NCBI GenBank assembly: GCA_002110485.1
Contig: MOWL01000067.1
Span: forward strand, 1,364,001-1,428,000
DNA length: 64,000 bases
Source: Emergomyces orientalis
Lineage: Eukaryota; Ascomycota; Eurotiomycetes; Onygenales; Ajellomycetaceae
Direction: 5' to 3'
Shown here piece by piece: positions 45,007 to 55,385 of this stretch. Every line of letters starts with the position of its first letter. Positions within the stretch are counted from its first letter, which is position 1. The notes beneath the pieces were generated by a model that saw only the letters and a list, made by a program, of their open reading frames with translations, was not told the DNA's origin and made no database searches. A program made the translations under genes and the position numbers.

Positions 45007-45669
45007 ATGCCCCCCAAGCCAGAAAGAGACTCCATCTCCTCCTCGGGAATAACAGTCAACGCCATAACAGGCGAACGCCACATACCTGCCTCACTGCGCC
45101 CCGACGGCTCCCAGCGTCGCGAAATCAAAATCCGCCCCGGCTACCGACCACCCGAGGATGTCCAGGTGTACAAAAACCGTACAGCTGAGGCATGGAAGAA
45201 TCGCGGCAAGGGCGGTGTGCCAGGTGCGGAGAGTTTAAATGATGAATCTACCAGTACGACTGCGACTACAGCTGTGAGCAATAAAAATGCGAAGAAGCGG
45301 GAGGCGAAGAGAAGAGCGAAGGCTGCGGAGAGTGAGAATGCTATGACTACCACCTCTGCAAAGATAGAAGGAGGAATTATAGGGAAGGCCATGGAGAAAG
45401 AGAACTGGAGAGAACGGAAAGAAGAAGAACCTGGTGTTGATACCGCTGCCGGTCTGGATACTGAGGCTGAGAAGGAGAAGAAAGCGCGCAATCTGCGCAA
45501 GAAGCTGAGACAGGCAAGGGAGCTGAGAGAGAAGAAGGAGAACGGCGAGAATCTGCTGCCGGAACAGTTTGAGAAGGTTATCAAGATTCAGGAGCTGGTG
45601 AGGCAGTTGGATGCGTTGGGGTTTGATTCTGAGGGAGAGAGGAAGAAAGATGGGGATGAAAACCCTTGA
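45007..45669 (+). CDS. pym1: Partner of Y14 and Mago (PYM/WIBG) homologue
   Basis: Homologue of PYM, which binds the Mago-Y14 core of exon junction complexes and helps the ribosome remove them. Single exon of 220 aa. The start is the ATG at 45007 (MPPKPERDS); the frame is open a few codons upstream but without an ATG. The Mago-binding domain is at the N-terminus: SGITVNAITGERHIPASLRP, REIKIRPGYRPPEDVQVYKN and RTAEAWKNRG. The middle is Lys/Arg/Ala-rich (NAKKREAKRRAKAAESEN). The C-terminal helix KARNLRKKLRQARELREKKE, then LLPEQFEKVIKIQELVRQLD, matches the conserved PYM tail that contacts the 40S subunit in animals. Its presence implies a working EJC system, consistent with the intron-rich genes here. 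Confidence 0.93.
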   Translation: MPPKPERDSISSSGITVNAITGERHIPASLRPDGSQRREIKIRPGYRPPEDVQVYKNRTAEAWKNRGKGGVPGAESLNDESTSTTATTAVSNKNAKKREAKRRAKAAESENAMTTTSAKIEGGIIGKAMEKENWRERKEEEPGVDTAAGLDTEAEKEKKARNLRKKLRQARELREKKENGENLLPEQFEKVIKIQELVRQLDALGFDSEGERKKDGDENP

Positions 45670-46424
45670 AAAAAGGGGGGATGTGGATTATTCTGGCTGT
45701 GAATAAGACTACGATGCTCTTGTGTGCTGAATTTTTCTAATATTTTCGTATCTGAAATATTGTGTGCGACCGATTTACCTCTGGGCGACTTCGAGGGAAA
45801 AGGAGGGTTGATAATATATATTATATCATACGGATAACCCACTCGAACGGAATGACAAAAGACGAATGCGACTCATGCAATGGTCATGTGAAGTGAGTTG
45901 CGCCCCACCGAGAGGCTATCTATACCAAAGCTGGTATAACAGTCTCAGCGTTGGTTGTTAACGAGAGTTTTCATCGTGCATAGGGGAGAGAGGTCTATCT
46001 TGGAATGCAGAGAGTGGGAGGTGAGAGAGCCTGATGACGGATGGTATGACTGAGGGCTTGGTGTTGTAGGTCCATGCACTCGCAGACGAATTGAATGGTT
46101 ACGATACACGAACTAATTAAAAGGCAATATTTGAGGAGAGGAGCCGGGAAACAAGCCGGACACGCACGCGTGAGAGTGTACCATAATATCTCGACGATCT
46201 ATCCTCAATGAAGCCCAAATGTTTTCATGACCGAATAGGGGTATCTAGATTTTCCTTTTTTTTTTTTTTTTTCTCTCTCCAATGCACAAACCAGGCAAAT
46301 AAGCTTGCCCACTCTAAATCCTTCTAAAGAAGCAGGAAAAAAAGAAACCATATGTATCTCTACCCTAATTTACACTGCACAAGAAAGGAACACTGAAAGT
46401 AATCATACATGCTCACTCACTCAT
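45670..46424. other. Intergenic between convergent pym and hem14
   Basis: 755 bp of 3' flanks. A run of about 17 T's sits at 46,256-46,272. No gene seen. Confidence 0.6.
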
Positions 46425-48367
46425 TCACTCTCTCACACCCTCCTGTACCATCCCAAACCTCCCCTTAAAATTCTCCGGGGTATATCTCTCCAATCCCGTG
46501 ATCCCCTCCTGCCCCTCAAGCGTCGCCGCCGCCACAATCCTCCCAGCCCGTACCGAATCATTAACCCCAACACCCGTATACCACGCCCCAGCAACCTTCA
46601 ACCTCCCCTCAAACCGTCGCTCCATAGCCTCATGCAGCCGCTCCATCCTTGTCACCTGTCCAACCGTCGGCTGCGGTATCGCATCCCTATGTAGCCGCGC
46701 TTTGGCAACAATAGGTTCATCAGCGATGCGCAGGTGCCGCGCCAGCACTGACTTGGCCATGGCGATGGCACTCTCTTCGTCTGGCAGGTCTGAGAGGAGC
46801 CAGTCATCCCACCAGTGCCCGCCGAGCATGACGGTGAGTTTTGTGCCGGGCGGGTCGGCGGTGTCCTGGCCGGCGCTACTCTCTGAGGCGAAGATGACGC
46901 CTAGGGCGCGTTCGGGGTTTAGGTCAAGAGGGATAGAGCGGGGGATTAGGTAACCGAAGCCGCGGTTGGGGATTAGGATTGGGTTTGCGTAATAGAGGTT
47001 GACGACCATGACGGTTACAGCGTAGTCGTTTTCGTTGAGGAGGTCCGTTACGGATGTTGGGGGTGGGGTTTTTTCTGAGGCGAGGAGTTGCTGGGAGAGG
47101 GCTGTGGACGGGGTCGTGGATATTACGTAGTCGAAGTTGGAAGAAGTGCCGTCTGCAAGGCCAATCTGTACAATAGGAAATGTGGTTAGCGAGTAATGAA
47201 AAGAAAGGCAGATATAATTTCTGACGTACGGTCATAGGCGCTGCATCTCTTCCCCTGGCCACAGATTTAATTTCAGAGCCCGTCTTTATTTCCACGTTCG
47301 ACGCACCCCTTAAAGACGACTCTAATGCTGAAGAGAGCTGCCCCATCCCCCGTCGGAGAGTAAAAACGTTATTACCCGTCGCAAACCGGCGAATCTCTTT
47401 ATATTTCTCCTTCTCGACCAGCCGACGAGCCGTGGCAATATCGTATGGCATAAAAAGGTTTTCCTGGTTAAAATGGTCCATCAGCTCTGTCGCAAAACCT
47501 CGTTCGGAGAGCTCGAACTCGTCCCAAGCGATGCCCAAAATCGAGCGCGCGCTGAGTTTGTATAGGTCGCCAGCATAGATGCCGTGGAAGAAGGCAGAGG
47601 CAACAACATCCGCCGCATTCGGGCCAAAACGCCGCTTAATGAAATCGCCGATGGACTCATCAGATATCGATTGGTCACGGACTGGTCGTCTAGGCTCGAA
47701 AATCACTTCCGTCGCAAGTTTCCAGAGCAAGGGTTCTGAGCACAGTTGCATCACATTCATTAAAATGTTTCCCAGAACGCCAGCGCCGGGATATGGTCCT
47801 GGTAAACGCACGAGGTGGTCTGGATAGTAAATGTATCGGTTACGGGCAGCGGGGGAGTCGGCCTTCGTTGCAAGAATATCATCTTTGAGGCCTAGATCGA
47901 ATAACTGAGATGCTCCAAATATATACACATTAGTTTTCGGGAATACGAACAACCTAGGTAGAATTCAGAAAAAGGGTTTTTCTTAGCTATCTTACCAGCT
48001 CCAATGTAGACAAGCTACCTCCCAATCCCGCGCGGAGTGTTCGGGGTCCATATTCAAACAGCACTTCCCCTCCATCAACATCAATTATTTCCGATTGTAA
48101 CCAGCCACCAAGTTTCGGAGCCTTTTCGTAGAGTGTAACCCGTGCATCTTGGTCTTGAGAAAGGCGGAATGCGGTTGACAGGCCAGTAACACCGGCCCCT
48201 ATTACTGCGACGCTTTTCTTAGGTGTGGTCGGGGCGGAGGTGAAGCGGCGAAAGGAAGCAACACGGGCTGTGAGTAGTCGACTAGGCGGAGTCAATAGCT
48301 GTATACAAGGGCGAGCATGCGCCCATAGCTCGTCTATGGTGCGACAATATGAACATCGTGGACGCAT
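46425..48367 (-). CDS. hem14: Protoporphyrinogen oxidase (Hem14)
   Basis: Mitochondrial FAD enzyme that oxidises protoporphyrinogen IX to protoporphyrin IX, the penultimate step of haem synthesis. Exons are 48367-47996, 47904-47230 and 47165-46425. Introns are 91 and 64 bp, both phase 0. The product is 595 aa. The first 45 or so residues are Arg/Ser/Thr-rich with few acids, a mitochondrial presequence (SRLLTARVASFRRFTSAPTT). The Rossmann motif SVAVIGAGVTGLSTAFRL follows, then GGWLQSE and FEYGPRTLR. Further family blocks are YYPDHLVRLP, GIYAGDLYKLSARS, FTLRRGMGQLSSAL and VMLGGHWWDDWLL. The C-terminal FAD contact is KVAGAWYTGVGVNDSVRAGR. The short intergenic space to the kinase-like pseudogene (105 bp) puts the latter's 3' end inside the hem14 promoter. 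Confidence 0.96.
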
Positions 48368-48471
48368 TGCAATGTGAGAGTATTATTAAAGTGTGGTGGC
48401 AGTTTTGTCAAAGGTTGGTGGTTCGGGAGCTTTCAAGCGGCAGTTGTTGATCTTGGGGAATGAACTAAATT

Positions 48472-49863
48472 TTAGGTTTCCGCGGCTCTGGCATTATCCG
48501 AATTCTGAACTGCTTTCTCAAAGTCTGCCTTGAGCATTCCCTGTTTTAACTCTTCCAGCCAACACGGTTGGAAGCGTTCCATGTACTGGCGAACAGGCAC
48601 CGCAGTTGGATCTGCTCATATTCCAGTAAGTGTTCCCAATAAAGGCTATTAACCCCTTCGTCGTCCAGCGAGTCTGGCGGAGGTTCATAACCATCAGCAT
48701 ACGTTCCTGGCTCTGTTGAGTATTCATGACGCTAAGGCTCTTCAGCTCGATTTTGCACCTTTGCAGTAGCCCGGGATCCTGCAAGCTCACCAGAGCGGTA
48801 GAGTGTAAACGCATTCCCAATCGATTATGGCAGTGAGTTTTCCCGCCTCATCGATTAAGTTATTGTGCATGGAAAGGTCGTGGGACAGGATTGTAGTTTC
48901 GACTGGTTCAGTAGGTAGGGGCAAATATGGTTGATAAGACCCCCAGAAGTCCCTTCAAGATATCTTGGTATCTTCGGCAATATCCTCGTCTTCTGTATTT
49001 TTCAAAATGCGTTCCTGGTCTCTAAAAAATGACGCAAGCCATAACTGTTCTGAAATGGGCATCGGGGAACGTCCTGCAAAACATGGTTCACTCCAAATGA
49101 ATATTAGCGACACCATACGACCTAAAGTGAATGATGGTTTAGGAGGCTTAAGAGGGGTATCCAAGTCATGGTCAACACCCGGTGTCTCTTGAGATCGAGA
49201 AGTTTGTTCTCTTTACATGTCGTCGTCAGTTCCTGTATCCAAACTATGGCCAACCCCCAGCTCCTCCTGAGCTTGACCAGTTCCTTTCCTTTGCATTTCG
49301 TGGGTGCTTCTGGTTCCTGAATCACGGTCAGGGTCCAACTTCCCCTGACGCTGAGAAGGACCTTCTCCTGTTTGTTAGATATTTCCTGTCCCTTCAAATC
49401 TCTTCTCGAAAAGTTTGGCCTGGTGGTAGGCAAGTTGCTTAACCAACTCCTCCATGGTATCCATGGAAAGTTTCCTCCACTTCCTACGCAATGGCTCACC
49501 AGGCATCAGCTCCATCAAAATCCATTCAATCCCCAGATCGTTATCACTCGATCCGTCGAACGCAAAAATCTCAGGGGCCGGGATCCTTATTTACTCACGG
49601 ACAAATTGGATAGTTGCAATATCGCTCACGGTCTTATAGTGAGGATCCACAGGCAACGTTATCCGCATCAGAAACCCGCCCCTATCCGTGTCGACTTTGT
49701 AAAGTTTGTTGAATGCTCCGTGTGCATGGAATTGAATTTCACATTTGGCGTCAGTGATGAGGGCCAGGTGCTCGCGAACAATTGATTCTAAACGCGTTAG
49801 GCGCGAATCAGTCCAAGTGATGAGCAAAACTGCAGCATGTGTGTTAGTTTTGTCTAAGTTCAA
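48472..49863 (-). pseudogene. Broken aminoglycoside-phosphotransferase-like gene
   Basis: Remnant of a fungal APH/choline-kinase-fold gene. Homology runs the whole length in order: HAHGAFNKLYKVDT, VSDIATIQFVRE, IRIPAPEIFAFDGSSDNDLG, WILMELMPGEPLRRKW, YHQAKLFEKRFEGTGNI, FTLGRMVSLIFIW, the catalytic-loop remnant ILSHDLSMHNNLIDEAGK, IIDWECVYTLPLW and, near the end, LYWEHLLEYE and FQPCWLEELKQGMLKADFEK. One frame has five in-frame stops, at 49591-49593, 49375-49377, 49213-49215, 48955-48957 and 48787-48789. At least two frameshifts follow before the final stop at 48472-48474. The Brenner motif is reduced from HDD to HD. A degenerate tandem repeat sits in the variable linker. No GT-AG set removes all stops without deleting conserved blocks, so I call it a pseudogene. 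Confidence 0.85.
49150..49385. repeat. Degenerate tandem repeat of about 78-84 bp in the pseudogene
   Basis: About three diverged units in the linker of the APH-like pseudogene. On the minus strand the recurring blocks are GATWCAGGAAC, then ATG/ATC followed by TAA/CAA, then CAAACT or GGAACT, and CAGGAG/CAAGAG. Read in the old frame they give two related peptides sharing Leu-Asp-Thr-Gly/Asp-Ser-Gly-Thr. Two of the in-frame stops fall at the same place in different units, 162 bp apart. Confidence 0.65.
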
Positions 49864-50824
49864 GATAAATCAACAAGAACTACTCTTCCCAGAGGCTTTT
49901 GGTCGTTGCTATTGGTGAAGCTCTTCTGGTTTAAACGCCAGGAGCAAGGCCCCATGGCTCATGGGTGTTATTCCAAGCTGTTAAGAGGCTATAACAACTA
50001 TGTGCTTGAGAGTAAACTGGATGAGGTAAATGGAATAAACTGCTCTCTTCTTATTCATTCTTTATAAGCCACAGCATTAGTATAAGTTGGTTGTTAGTAG
50101 CACTTTGTGTGAAAATTGTATGCTTTTTACGTTTTAAATTTTTGATGTAATTGAAATTGAATATGATGTCGTTCATGATTACCATAAAGAGAGTAAGTCT
50201 TATTTGAAGTTACATAGTATCGTAATAATAAGTATCGGCTACTAAATTGATTTTTGGTGTGTAAGGTCGTAGCAATTGGGTATGGGAAGATATGGAACAC
50301 ACAGCAGGATATCAAACCAAAAATAAAAATAAAAATAAAAATAAAAATAATCCCGTATATAAAAGAGGCGGGGAATGAAATTCATTTTTTGGAAACAAGA
50401 AACCCCATATCTGAAAGGGAAACAAAACATCGTACACCATCTAAACTTCTTTCCGAAAAAGAAAAAGAAAAAAGAATCTCCCATATATTGACGCCCTTTT
50501 TTACCATTTGATATCCCTTTTTTGATGCTAAATAAACAAAGGAATGCGAATAGATATATAGAAAGAAAAACACACCCCTTATCCAAGCGCCAATCATGCC
50601 AGGTACATACTCGATAAAACTTGAAGCACAGCAAGGTTTAATACAATGGTTTAACAGAGGACTAGAAGAAAAGGAAGGAAAAAAGGGAGAAAGGAAATGG
50701 GGACAGGAGGAATAAGATCTCGAAAAGTGGCCCTCTTTAAACACAGAGAGAAACAAGGCTGCAGGTGTGCAGAGTAAAACCCGCGTAGATATAAAATAAA
50801 AATGAAACGGAAAAAAATAATATA
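49864..50824. other. Intergenic with an AAAAT pentanucleotide array
   Basis: AT-rich. An (AAAAT)6 array lies at about 50,319-50,350. Frames at 50,242-50,828 on minus are Phe-rich readings of purine-rich DNA and not genes. The right part is the nab2 3' flank. Confidence 0.6.
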
Positions 50825-52536
50825 TCAAGTCAAAATCTCTTGCCCCTTCACTTCGTCTGGGTCTGTAGAGGTATCAGCGGCAGCCCCAGGCTTAATAAGT
50901 TCCTCCTGCCCATCCTCATCCGTCACGAATCTGCGTTCGCTAACGTGCTCCTTCTTCTCCCCAGCATCACCCGCCCTCCACACTTTATCCGCAAACACGC
51001 CCCGTTGACCCTCAGCATGTTTGTACGGGCATACCCGGTTAAGACACGGGTTAAATTTGCATGGGATTTGTAAATGTGTGTACTTGCAATTCGGCGTCGT
51101 ACAGTCCGCGCCATTCCGGCACATCGGCATACTTGGATGCTTGAATGTGCAGTTCGGGTTCGTGCAGTGTGGGAAGAATCGGCAAAGTTCTTCGGATTGG
51201 TGTTCGACCTTTTGGGCGGGGGAGGGGTGTCGGGCAGCGCATTTTCGATTCTTGCATGCTGCTCCGAATGGGCACTCGTCGTTTGCGTCCACGACCATGC
51301 CTTCAGGGGCGGCGGGGGATTGATGCGCGTAAGGGCAGTCTTTCCTCGTGCATTTCAAGTTAAATCGGCAAACGGTGTTGGGTCCTGGTTCGGCAGATTG
51401 GGTCTCGTGGGCAGCATCAACATCCATTGAAGAATCTGGGACATTGTGTGACGCGTCCATTTCCACATCTACATTTGTACTTGGTCCCTGAAAATGTGAA
51501 GAATGGCCGTTCGCATTCTCCCGTCGGCCGAAGTGCTGGTTCCGGTGTGGTTGAATTTCCGCGCGCTCAAAGAGGGAGCGCCCTTGTTGACCCGGAGGCG
51601 GGCCATTTTGAAATGCGGGGTTAATCGCTGGTGGAACAATGCCCGGCATAATCTGAGCCATCATTCGAGCTTGCTCTTCCAGCATGGCCATCATCTGCAT
51701 CTGTTGTTGAGGGTTTAACGACACCATACCTGGCGGAGCATTCGGCATCGGACCACCACCCATGCCCATTCCCATTCCCATACCCATACCCATACCCATC
51801 GGTCCGCTAGGCCTTCCCGGAAGCATACGTCCGTTTCTTCCCTGGAATCCTCTTGGGCCCTTCGGGGGCTCTCTGGAATGACTGTTGATTCTTTCAGACC
51901 CTTGGTGATTGCGTACCCTGTGCAGAACTGAATCGTTCGGACGGTCCATGGCCTTATGTATTTGCCCCATAATCCTGCCTCGTCCACCTTGTTGCTGTTG
52001 TCTGAGGTTTCGCGCGGCTTTGGGGCCAGTTGGACTAGCAAGTTCACATTAATTAGCCACGGAAGCATATTAAACAAAACATGAGATAAAAAGTGAATTG
52101 CTTACATAGTACCATCCTGTCCCGCGTTGGCGAGATCTCCACCCATTTCAGAATCTCTCATATCCCCCGTTCCAGCGGGTACGGACGAGCTGTCCTGCTG
52201 CTCTGAAATAGAAGGAATAGCTTGCGACTGGGGCTGTTGCTCTGCCTCCGCTGAGACACCATTAATCTTGTTGTTCAGGTCATGAACCTGTTCAAATAGC
52301 CATTTTGCAAAATCAACAGCTTCTGTATCTTCTGGGCCCAGGCTTAGGAGATCGTTCGCGAGCTCCGTAGCAATTTGATCTTGGGTTTTCCCGTTCACGA
52401 GCATAAGAATGACGTATTCAGCCAGCGCGGAGTCGTCGCCGCCGCCAGTACTCCATCCCACTTCCACCAGTTTCGGTTGCACGGCTTCGTTAAGAGCCTC
52501 TGCAAGGGGAGTTCCCAGTTTGATGGAAACCGACAT
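50825..52536 (-). CDS. nab2: Nab2-like nuclear poly(A) RNA-binding protein
   Basis: Homologue of yeast Nab2/human ZC3H14, which binds poly(A), limits tail length and couples 3' processing to export. Exons are 52536-52106 and 52034-50825, with a 71-bp intron (GTAAGC..CTAG). The product is 546 aa. The N-terminal PWI-like helical fold reads TPLAEALNEAVQPKLVEVGW, then YVILMLVNGKTQDQIATEL and FAKWLFEQVHDL. A basic segment after the intron (KAARNLRQQQQGGRGR) leads to a Met-Gly repeat and a Met/Gln-rich region (LNPQQQMQMMAMLEEQARMM). Five CCCH fingers follow at the C-terminus: CRFNLKCTRKDCPYAH, CPFGAACKNRKCAARH, CRFFPHCTNPNCTFKH, CRNGADCTTPNCKYTH and CKFNPCLNRVCPYKH. Yeast Nab2 has seven, so this is a five-finger form. 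The start is the only Met before the PWI fold. Confidence 0.93.
51759..51800. repeat. In-frame CCCATN hexanucleotide repeat in nab2
   Basis: Seven tandem CCCATN units. On the coding strand they encode a (Met-Gly)7 run in the Nab2 linker. Confidence 0.9.
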
Positions 52537-53570
52537 GGTCGCGGAAGCGCGCGTGTGTACGGGAATGATACCTAGTGGACGGAATGTGGCGAAGGCAGAG
52601 GGAGAATGGGGACAGGCGTAGGCTTCGTAAAATAGAAAGGGAGCGATGGAGAATTACCGCTCAAAATAAACGATGGTGAGGCGATATCTATAATCGGTAT
52701 GGACTAGGCGTGTAGAGGCTGTAGCATCGATGGCGTGGGGGAGGGGAGGATTCGCAGCAAACGACAAATATGAGGATGGTTACTGTCAAAGTTGGCCGTT
52801 CGTGAATGAAAGCTTAGCAGAAAGTTAGCAGACCAGAGGTTGAGACTTGCCTGATCGGGACGATATTACGGCGCAACAAAGAAGCCACAAAGGTCACCAG
52901 GCGCCGATGCTAAGTCAGATCTGAGTCAGCGTTTGCTAATAAGTTACAACCACAAACAACTCCTCCTCCTCCTCAGTTCTGTATCAGACAATCTTCTTTT
53001 ATAACCTGGGTGGTGGGTGCTGACATTCCTTATAAGTCAGTTGATGGTATCAGGTTTCGTTCAGTTTATGTTTTTTGACTTCCTTCATTGTTTCTTTTAA
53101 GAGGTGTAAAGAGACGTGTAATGTGGCATTCATTGTGGTGGTGTCTGTAGACTACCCGGTTTTCAGCCTCCAGCTGTTTTGGTTCCACAAGCCAAGTGAC
53201 ATGCATATATTTACCTACATTAATAAAGATATGGGGTCAACCAAATATTCCGTTCTCTAAATTTGAATTGTCTTCTTGTTATCCAGGGCTCGCTTCACCC
53301 CACCCTCCTCGTAAGTGTTGCTGAAGTTGCAAATGGCGAAATAGATTGTGATATTCACTTTTTGCATTCTTCTTGATCAAGCCCAAATGAGACTGAGAAC
53401 ACACCTCTGACAAAAATAACCTTGAATGCGAATTCAAAAGGGAATCATATTTGATAACTCTTCCACGCCGTTCATTTAATGTGCTACCAGCTGTGAATTT
53501 TCTTGCTTTCGCTCTCCCTTCGTGCCATTGACAAGCAACTCCCATTTTGATTCTGCGATTCTATCTCACA
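52537..53570. other. Intergenic between divergent nab2 and GH20 genes
   Basis: About 1 kb with both promoters. A short (CTC)n tract occurs at about 52,962-52,975. No gene seen. Confidence 0.6.
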
Positions 53571-55385
53571 ATGCTGCTGCTCTCTGTTGTGAGCTTGCTC
53601 ACCTTCGTTTCCTTTTCACTGGCGCTTTGGCCTCAGCCGCAGGAGTTCAAACATGGCAACACAACGGTGTGGCTCGCCGCTTCTGCGGAATTCTCCTACC
53701 AGCCTAATGGCACAGACAACCTCACTGAAGCAGCGGACTATTTCTCTACGTATGTGGATTTGGTGGATGTGTTAGATTTTTTCCAGACACCCTGGTTGAG
53801 GAAGAACAAGACTGCAGACAAGCCTATCCCAAGTGTTGCTAGGATGGTGCAAAAAGCTATTAAAAGGACTGGGAAAGAGATATACCGCACTAAATTCGTG
53901 CCTTGGAAATTTCATCCCCGGAATAGCTCCTTTGAACCTGCCCTGGATGGAAAAGATGCAGTTTTCCGCCGAGTAATGATCAGCCAAACTTCTGCAAGTC
54001 AATCAAGAGCAGAAACGCGAGACTACATCCACGAAGACGAGAGCTACAGGATTGAAGTATCCGCCACTGGCGAAGCAACGATTTCGACAAATTCCGCCAT
54101 CGGGACTATCCGTGCGCTTCAAACATTTAGCCAGCTCTTCTATGCGCATTCTTCCGGGCCGGGGGTATATACCCCGTACGCACCAATTTCGATATCGGAC
54201 GCTCCAAAATGGGCTCACCGAGGCTTGAACATTGATATATCCAGAAATGCGTACACGCCAGCCGATATTAAACGAACAATTGATGCAATGGCTTCTGCAA
54301 AAATGAACCGTCTTCACATCCATGCAACGGACTCCCAGTCATGGCCACTGGATATACCGTCCATGCCCGAATTAGCAGCGAAGGGCGCATACCATCCCAG
54401 TCTGATCTGGACAGCTTCCAACTTGTGGGAAGTCCAGCTGCATGGCCTCGAACGGGGCGTTTCAGTATTTCTGGAAATTGATATGCCAGGCCACACAGGG
54501 TCGATCGGCTACGCATTTCCTGAGCTAGTTTCCGCCTTCCTTGCTGATGAGTGGGACAAGTATGCACTCCAGCCTCCCAGTGGGCAAATCAAGCTAATTT
54601 CATCTGAAGTAAATGAATTCCTTGACAAGTTGATGGCGGATCTGCTTCCTCGCGTCTCGCAATTTACCCGCTATTTCCATACGGGAGGCGATGAATTTAA
54701 TCTGAACACATACCTTCTCGAAGAGGCAATAGGGTCCAACCAGGAAGAAGTACTCCGCCCCTTACTTCAAGGTGTCGTAACTCGCCTTCACAACGCCATC
54801 CGCGAAGCAGGACTTACACCTATTGTCTGGGAAGAGCTCGTGGCAGACTGGGGCCTAATATTATCTCCCACCCCAACCGAGAAAACAGATATAATCGTAC
54901 AAGCATGGCGCAACTCCTCCGCCGTCAAACATTTACTAGACAAGGGATACCGCACCATCTTCGGCTCCGGTGATGCCTGGTACCTCGACTGCGGACAAGG
55001 TACCTACGTAAACCCCAAACCTGGCTCGAACGCAATCAAAGAACCTTTCCTCGACTGGTGCAGCCCGATGAAAAATTGGAGGCACATGTACATGTACAAC
55101 CCGCTCGAAGGGATTCCTGAGGATCTGCACCATCTGATTGAAGGTGGGGAGACCCATATGTGGTCGGAGAATGTTGACCCGGTCGTCCTTGACAAAATGG
55201 TCTGGCCCCGAGCAGCTGCGGCAGCTGAAGTACTTTGGAGCGGGCCTCGGACCGCGAACCAGATTCAGGATGCCTCGTATCGCCTCAGCGAATGGCGTGA
55301 GCGAGCTGTGGTAGATTTGGGCGTTGGGGCGAGCTTGGCGCAGATGACGTACTGTCTCATGAAGGAGGGGAGCTGCGAGTTGTAG
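53571..55385 (+). CDS. Secreted beta-N-acetylhexosaminidase (GH20)
   Basis: Exo-acting hexosaminidase that releases N-acetylglucosamine from chitin oligomers and glycans (NagA/Exc1 type). Single exon of 604 aa from the ATG at 53571; the frame is open upstream but has no ATG. MLLLSVVSLLTFVSFSLALW is a signal peptide. The N-terminal GH20b domain follows (LWPQPQEFKHGNTTVWLA) with a propeptide-like insertion at about 60-125. The catalytic barrel starts at PKWAHRGLNIDISRNAYTP and contains RLHIHATDSQSWPLDIPSMP, FLEIDMPGHTGSIGYAFPEL and the catalytic pair Asp374-Glu375 in YFHTGGDEFN. Later blocks are MWSENVDPVVLDKMVWPRA and AEVLWSGPRT. Several Asn-X-Ser/Thr sites fit secretion. Together with the GH128 gene it suggests wall turnover, but the two are 22 kb apart. 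Confidence 0.96.
   Translation: MLLLSVVSLLTFVSFSLALWPQPQEFKHGNTTVWLAASAEFSYQPNGTDNLTEAADYFSTYVDLVDVLDFFQTPWLRKNKTADKPIPSVARMVQKAIKRTGKEIYRTKFVPWKFHPRNSSFEPALDGKDAVFRRVMISQTSASQSRAETRDYIHEDESYRIEVSATGEATISTNSAIGTIRALQTFSQLFYAHSSGPGVYTPYAPISISDAPKWAHRGLNIDISRNAYTPADIKRTIDAMASAKMNRLHIHATDSQSWPLDIPSMPELAAKGAYHPSLIWTASNLWEVQLHGLERGVSVFLEIDMPGHTGSIGYAFPELVSAFLADEWDKYALQPPSGQIKLISSEVNEFLDKLMADLLPRVSQFTRYFHTGGDEFNLNTYLLEEAIGSNQEEVLRPLLQGVVTRLHNAIREAGLTPIVWEELVADWGLILSPTPTEKTDIIVQAWRNSSAVKHLLDKGYRTIFGSGDAWYLDCGQGTYVNPKPGSNAIKEPFLDWCSPMKNWRHMYMYNPLEGIPEDLHHLIEGGETHMWSENVDPVVLDKMVWPRAAAAAEVLWSGPRTANQIQDASYRLSEWRERAVVDLGVGASLAQMTYCLMKEGSCEL

Noticed and set aside
53547..53570. Upstream extension of the GH20 gene
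   Set aside because: Begins with TTG. The ATG at 53571 gives a clean signal peptide.
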